Source: Tropicibacter alexandrii (lineage in GTDB: Bacteria; Pseudomonadota; Alphaproteobacteria; Rhodobacterales; Rhodobacteraceae). From it: a stretch of 64,000 bases of DNA. Shown here one piece after another: positions 60,553 through 64,000 of this stretch. Every line of letters starts with the position of its first letter. The first letter of the stretch is position 1. The notes under the pieces are model-generated. The model saw nothing but the letters and a program-made list of their open reading frames with translations, was not told the origin of the DNA and made no database searches. The position numbers and the translations under genes were made by a program. Where the stretch lies: NCBI RefSeq assembly GCF_003667315.2, contig NZ_RCTZ02000026.1:1-64000 (forward strand), in the 5' to 3' direction.

Positions 60553-61629
60553 TTACTCGATCGTCACGCCATAGGACTCTTTGAGCCAGTCGATCACATA
60601 GGCCTTCGCCTCGGGCGACACGGTGGTCGCCTCATCGGTGGCCTTTTCGGCACCGGCCCCCACGAACATCGGGTATTTCCCGACTTGGGTCGAGGAAATC
60701 TCGGCAAAGTCCGGGCGGGCACGCACGGCGGCAAAGGCTTCGGTATAGGTGTCGATCACGTCCTGCGGGGTGCCCTTGGGCAAGAAGGCGATTTTCTGCG
60801 ACGGGTAGCCGGAGATGAAGAAGGCCTTCCATGCGTCCCACGCCACGCCCTCGGTCTCGCAGCCATCGGTTGCGGCGCAGACTTCCTTGAAGGACGGCAT
60901 GTCGGGGAAGGTCGGATCGCGCACGATCATGCCGTTCTCGTCCAGCGCACCCCAGGTCATCATCGGCACCGCGGTTCCCGCAGCAACCAGATCGGCGGCA
61001 CCGGAGAGGTAACCGGACGAGGTCTGGTAGTCGATGGTGGCCTCGCCGCGCTCGAACATCAGGCGGCCGTCACCGCGCCCCTTGATGCCAAAGACCGGCT
61101 CGACATTCATGCCCAGCATCTTCCATGCGAGCAGCGGCACGAGATCGAGGCCGGTGGCCCCCTGCGAGCCGAAGATCAGGTCCACATCCTTCAGCCCGTT
61201 GGCGGAGCCGTCGAACTTGGCACCGTCTTCCGGGTTCAGATAGGCGACACCGCCGGTGCCGGTCGCCATGACCGGAATCCAGTCATTGTATTCGTAACGC
61301 ACGCGCGGATCGTTCAGCAGGTAGGGAAACTGCGTCGAGCCGGACGAACCGAACAGCAGCGTGCCGTCCTCGTATTCCTGCTCCTGGAACCAGTTGGCGC
61401 CCTTGGTCGATCCGGCGCCCGGCATGAACTTGACCACGACGGTCGGGTTGCCCGGCAGCTCTTCGGACAGCAGCGGCGCAAAGAAGTTGGCCCATTTAGC
61501 CGAACCGCCGGTTTCCGAGAACGGGATCACCCATTCGATCGTCTTGCCGGAAAAGTCGACTTCGGCCAGCGCCGGGGCGGCCATGAGGGCGAGTGCGGCA
61601 ACCGAGGTTGCAAGGGTCTTGATGGTCAT
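60553..61629 (-). CDS. tctC: Tripartite tricarboxylate transporter binding protein TctC
   Basis: TctC captures citrate or a related tricarboxylate in the periplasm and delivers it to the permease. The 358-residue protein has a signal peptide (MTIKTLATSVAALALMAAPALA) and the Bug/TctC features IEWVIPFSETGGSAKWANFF, VKFMPGAGSTKGANWF, and KIAFLPKGTPQDVIDTYTEAFAAVRA. It is larger than typical 320-residue TctC and has a Cys pair (CAATDGC) in the second lobe. Its gene is divergent from tctD, whose product probably activates it. Confidence 0.9.
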   Translation of the reverse strand: MTIKTLATSVAALALMAAPALAEVDFSGKTIEWVIPFSETGGSAKWANFFAPLLSEELPGNPTVVVKFMPGAGSTKGANWFQEQEYEDGTLLFGSSGSTQFPYLLNDPRVRYEYNDWIPVMATGTGGVAYLNPEDGAKFDGSANGLKDVDLIFGSQGATGLDLVPLLAWKMLGMNVEPVFGIKGRGDGRLMFERGEATIDYQTSSGYLSGAADLVAAGTAVPMMTWGALDENGMIVRDPTFPDMPSFKEVCAATDGCETEGVAWDAWKAFFISGYPSQKIAFLPKGTPQDVIDTYTEAFAAVRARPDFAEISSTQVGKYPMFVGAGAEKATDEATTVSPEAKAYVIDWLKESYGVTIE

Positions 61630-61740
61630 TGGTGTCCTCCCGTAGACCTTGGCGGCACCGGGCAAGAACCCGGCGCGTCAGAATTTATCTCTTCAAGGGA
61701 ACGATTCCCTCCTCCAACAGCGGCACCATGCCGTTCCAAG

Positions 61741-61762
61741 CTTGCGCGAAACTTGCGCAACA
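61741..61762 (+). promoter_or_regulatory. TctD-type direct-repeat site
   Basis: CTTGCGC occurs at 61741-61747 and 61752-61758, an 11-base period, followed by AACA. OmpR/PhoB-family regulators bind such tandem half-sites one helical turn apart. The site lies 20 bases before tctD and within the tctC/tctD divergent spacer. Confidence 0.6.
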
Positions 61763-61778
61763 TGACAAAGATGTAACC

Positions 61779-62450
61779 ATGCGGATCGCAGTCATCGAAG
61801 ACAACGAAGCTTTGGCCCACGGAATCGCTTTCCGTCTGCGGGATCGTGGACATTCGGTGGACCTGTTGCATGACGGCGCCGATGCCGACACGTTTCTGGC
61901 ACAGGAAAGCGCCGACCTTGTCGTGCTCGACCTCAATCTGCCGGGCATGGACGGGATCGAGGTGCTGCGCGCGATGCGACGGCGCGGCGACGGCACGCCG
62001 GTGATCCTTTTGACCGCGCGCTCGGAAACCGCCGAACGGGTGGCCGGGCTGGATGCCGGGGCGGATGACTACCTGACCAAACCCTTCGAGATGGACGAGT
62101 TGGAGGCCCGCCTGCGGGCCATGGCGCGGCGCAAGAACCTTGAATTCAGCGCGCGCGACACGCTGGGTCCGCTGGTGTTCGACCGCACGGGCCGGCAACT
62201 GTTGCAGGACGACCAACCGCTCGATGTGCCGCGCAAGGAAATCGCGACGCTGGAATGCCTGCTGGAACGGCGCGGGCGGCTGGTGTCCAAGGCGCAGTTG
62301 ATCAGCCATGTCTACGGCATCGGGTCGGACGCCGAGGACAGCGCCATCGAGCCGCATGTCTCGCGCCTGCGCAAGCGGCTGGACCCGTTCGGCATCCGGA
62401 TCAAGACCGCGCGCGGCTTGGGGTACATGCTGGAAGTCGATGGTGCGTAA
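61779..62450 (+). CDS. tctD: TctD-like OmpR-family response regulator
   Basis: The 223-residue protein has a receiver domain with phospho-acceptor Asp51 (VVLDLNLPGMDG), the acidic pair in VIEDNE, and Lys101 (YLTKPFE), and a winged-helix DNA-binding domain ending DSAIEPHVSRLRKRLDPFGIRIKTARGLGYML. The neighbouring tctC and tctAB genes and the partner kinase support the tct assignment. ATG 61779 is used; no earlier start is credible. Its stop overlaps the kinase start. Confidence 0.92.
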   Translation: MRIAVIEDNEALAHGIAFRLRDRGHSVDLLHDGADADTFLAQESADLVVLDLNLPGMDGIEVLRAMRRRGDGTPVILLTARSETAERVAGLDAGADDYLTKPFEMDELEARLRAMARRKNLEFSARDTLGPLVFDRTGRQLLQDDQPLDVPRKEIATLECLLERRGRLVSKAQLISHVYGIGSDAEDSAIEPHVSRLRKRLDPFGIRIKTARGLGYMLEVDGA

Positions 62451-63828
62451 GCCGAAACGCACAGCCATGTCGCTGCGTTTGCGGCTGTTCCTTGTGATCC
62501 TGCCGCCGTTGTTGCTGGTCTCCGTTCTGCTGGGTCTGTGGCGGTTCGGGGCGGCGCAACGCACGTCCGAGGACCTGTTCGACCGCAGCTTGCTGGCGGC
62601 GGCACTGGCGATCTCGCGCGATGTGGCGATTTCCGGCGGCGATGCCCTGTCGCCCAGCACCCGTCGTTTCGTCTCGGATGCGGGCGGCGGCGAGATCTTC
62701 TACCACGTGACCGGACCGGGCGGGATCTACGTGACGGGCTATGCCTATCCTCCGCGCGCCATGGCGGACAGCCCGCGCGACCAGCCAAGCTATTTCATCG
62801 CCAACTATCGGGACGAAGAGATGCGGGTCCTGCGCATGATCGAGGACCGGACCATCGGCAATCTCTCGGGCGAGACGGTGGTGACCGTGTGGCAAAGGAT
62901 GAGCGACCGCCAGAGCTTTGCCCGCGAACTGGCGCTGCGGGCGATTGCGCTGATGGCGGGGCTGATGGCCGCGCTGGCACTGGTGATCTGGTTCGGCGTG
63001 CAGATCGGTCTGCGCCCGCTCAACGACCTGCAGGAAGCGATACGCCAGAGATCGCCCGACGACCTTGGCCGCATTCGCCGCCCCGTGCCGACCGAGGTTG
63101 CCGGCATCGTCTCGACGTTGAACCGGCTGTTTGCACAGGTGAAAGACAATATCGAGGCGCATCAGGCCTTCATTTCTGACGCGGCGCATCAACTGCGCAA
63201 CCCTGCGGCTGCCCTGCTGGCGATTGCCGAAACCCTGCCCGACGTGACCGACGCGACCGAACGAGAGGCGCGGCAGTCCGAACTGGTCGCAGCCGCGCGA
63301 AGCTCGGCGCGGCTTGCCGACCAGCTGTTGTCGCTGGAACGCCTCCGCTACGATGCGCGCGTTTCGCTTGAGCGCGTCGATCTGACGGAGCTCACCCGCG
63401 ACGTCTGCCTTGGCCTCGCCCCGCAGGTCCTGTCGCGGGATGTCGACTTCGTGTTCGAACCGGACGGCGAAGCCCTTGAAGTCGAACTCGACAGGGTGCT
63501 TGTCGCCGAGGCATTGACCAACCTTTTGGACAACGCGCTGCGCCATGGCGGCGCAGGCATGACCCGCATCACGGTCCGGACCGCGCGCGACGGCGTCGAA
63601 GTCTTGCTTGACGTGCAGGATGACGGCGTCGGCATTCCCCTCGATCAGGCCGAGACGGTGTTCCGCCGCTTTTCGCAGTTGCGCAGCGGCGAGGGCTCCG
63701 GCCTTGGCCTCGCATTCGTCGAGCAGGTCATGCACAGACACGATGGCAAGGTCTGCCTGTGCTCGGTCGAGGCGGGCACGAAAGTCCGCCTCCGCTTTCC
63801 GGCGGCATCAGGCACCGGTCCGGCCTGA
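62440..63828 (+). CDS. tctE: TctE-like sensor histidine kinase
   Basis: The 462-residue protein has transmembrane helices at about 15-32 and 168-188 flanking a periplasmic sensor (about 40-165; 2CSK_N-like: SLLAAALAISRDVAISGGDAL), a HAMP-like linker, the H box FISDAAHQLRNPAAALLAIAE with His250, the N box LTNLLDNALRHGG, and the ATP motifs DDGVGIP and GSGLGLAF. It likely senses an external tricarboxylate. ATG 62440 overlaps the tctD stop by 11 bases; ATG 62467 is an alternative. Confidence 0.92.
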   Translation: MVRKPKRTAMSLRLRLFLVILPPLLLVSVLLGLWRFGAAQRTSEDLFDRSLLAAALAISRDVAISGGDALSPSTRRFVSDAGGGEIFYHVTGPGGIYVTGYAYPPRAMADSPRDQPSYFIANYRDEEMRVLRMIEDRTIGNLSGETVVTVWQRMSDRQSFARELALRAIALMAGLMAALALVIWFGVQIGLRPLNDLQEAIRQRSPDDLGRIRRPVPTEVAGIVSTLNRLFAQVKDNIEAHQAFISDAAHQLRNPAAALLAIAETLPDVTDATEREARQSELVAAARSSARLADQLLSLERLRYDARVSLERVDLTELTRDVCLGLAPQVLSRDVDFVFEPDGEALEVELDRVLVAEALTNLLDNALRHGGAGMTRITVRTARDGVEVLLDVQDDGVGIPLDQAETVFRRFSQLRSGEGSGLGLAFVEQVMHRHDGKVCLCSVEAGTKVRLRFPAASGTGPA

Positions 63829-63888
63829 CACGGTGGCCCCGCGCGACGGGGACGCGCCGCGCAGCCGCTGTGTCGGGCCTGACCGCGT

Positions 63889-64000
63889 TCAGGCCGCAAA
63901 AGCCACGGGCGGGGTCCGCGCGCCAAACCTTGCGCCGTCCTCGGTTCGAAATTGACCCATCTTGGCAATCAGGTCGTCCGCGTTTTCCTCGAGCGCTTCG
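63889..64000 (-). CDS. C-terminal fragment, possibly a chemotaxis receptor
   Basis: Only the last 37 residues are inside the window (EALEENADDLIAKMGQFRTED then GARFGARTPPVAFAA). The helix followed by GQFRTED resembles the C-terminal end of methyl-accepting chemotaxis proteins, where a helix closes with an xRFxx segment. The rest lies beyond the right edge. It is convergent with tctE. Identification is weak. Confidence 0.4.
   Translation of the reverse strand, partial: EALEENADDLIAKMGQFRTEDGARFGARTPPVAFAA

Noticed and set aside
61630-61778. In-frame N-terminal extension of TctD to 61629
   Set aside because: The extension is Arg-rich with no domain and no ribosome site; the receiver domain starts exactly at ATG 61779.

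Overview
The window is 64 kb of a GC-rich (mid-60s percent by eye) chromosome of an alphaproteobacterium, most likely Rhodobacteraceae (Rhodobacter/Roseobacter group). The pointers are an Mcl1-type malyl-CoA lyase and an N-terminally extended methylsuccinyl-CoA dehydrogenase (ethylmalonyl-CoA pathway), the gene order ybgC-tolQRA-tolB-pal-cpoB-tilS-ftsH, a FYDLN-acid (TIGR02300) protein, and TRAP and tripartite tricarboxylate transporters. No genus can be named. There is no rRNA, CRISPR array, prophage or insertion sequence; the only RNA gene seen is tRNA-Ala(GGC).

Layout. 1-5.2 kb: start of fhs, a secreted EF-hand protein, a MOSC protein, a Tam-like methyltransferase and ftsH. 5.3-12.3 kb: tilS and the complete Tol-Pal envelope operon, read on the minus strand from ybgC. 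12.4-18.8 kb: an MscS channel, a BaiN-like flavoprotein, a D-amino-acid aminotransferase, and a two-gene unit matching the DgcN/DgcA D-glutamate route. 19-30 kb: mcl1, an Lrp/LysE divergent pair, accA, a GntR operon of unknowns, a J-domain protein, a YgjP-type metallohydrolase, tRNA-Ala, a TauE-like exporter, mcd, an AhpD-like protein and a second EF-hand protein. 30.3-35.8 kb: pheT and pheS separated by three small genes, with two modules of paired perfect palindromes behind pheT.

36-43.6 kb is accessory: a translationally coupled helical-repeat/hydrolase plus radical SAM pair with no recognised function, a DMT exporter, and a cluster of DUF1772, DUF4345, NmrA and two AraC-type regulators. 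43.7-51 kb holds an MBL hydrolase, a SnoaL-like protein, a DUF3237 protein, a TRAP transporter, a lower-GC orphan gene, and an alpha/beta hydrolase divergent from a LysR regulator.

51-63.8 kb is a tricarboxylate island: tcuB-tcuA and a GntR regulator for tricarballylate oxidation; an AbrB-type membrane protein; a 2-hydroxyacid dehydrogenase, Usp and PrpF-type isomerase; a TctA-TctB fusion permease; the TctC binding protein; and the divergent TctD/TctE two-component system. The likely logic is that TctC and TctAB import a tricarboxylate under TctDE control, PrpF isomerises it or a derivative, and TcuAB oxidises tricarballylate to cis-aconitate for the TCA cycle.

Three classes of repeated intergenic element occur: a 60-nt GC-rich terminator-like repeat (3 copies), a GTAGGATGGGT palindrome placed exactly between convergent genes (2 copies), and the CTTCGAAG-centred double palindromes (2 modules). 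No gene-free stretch exceeds 300 bases.
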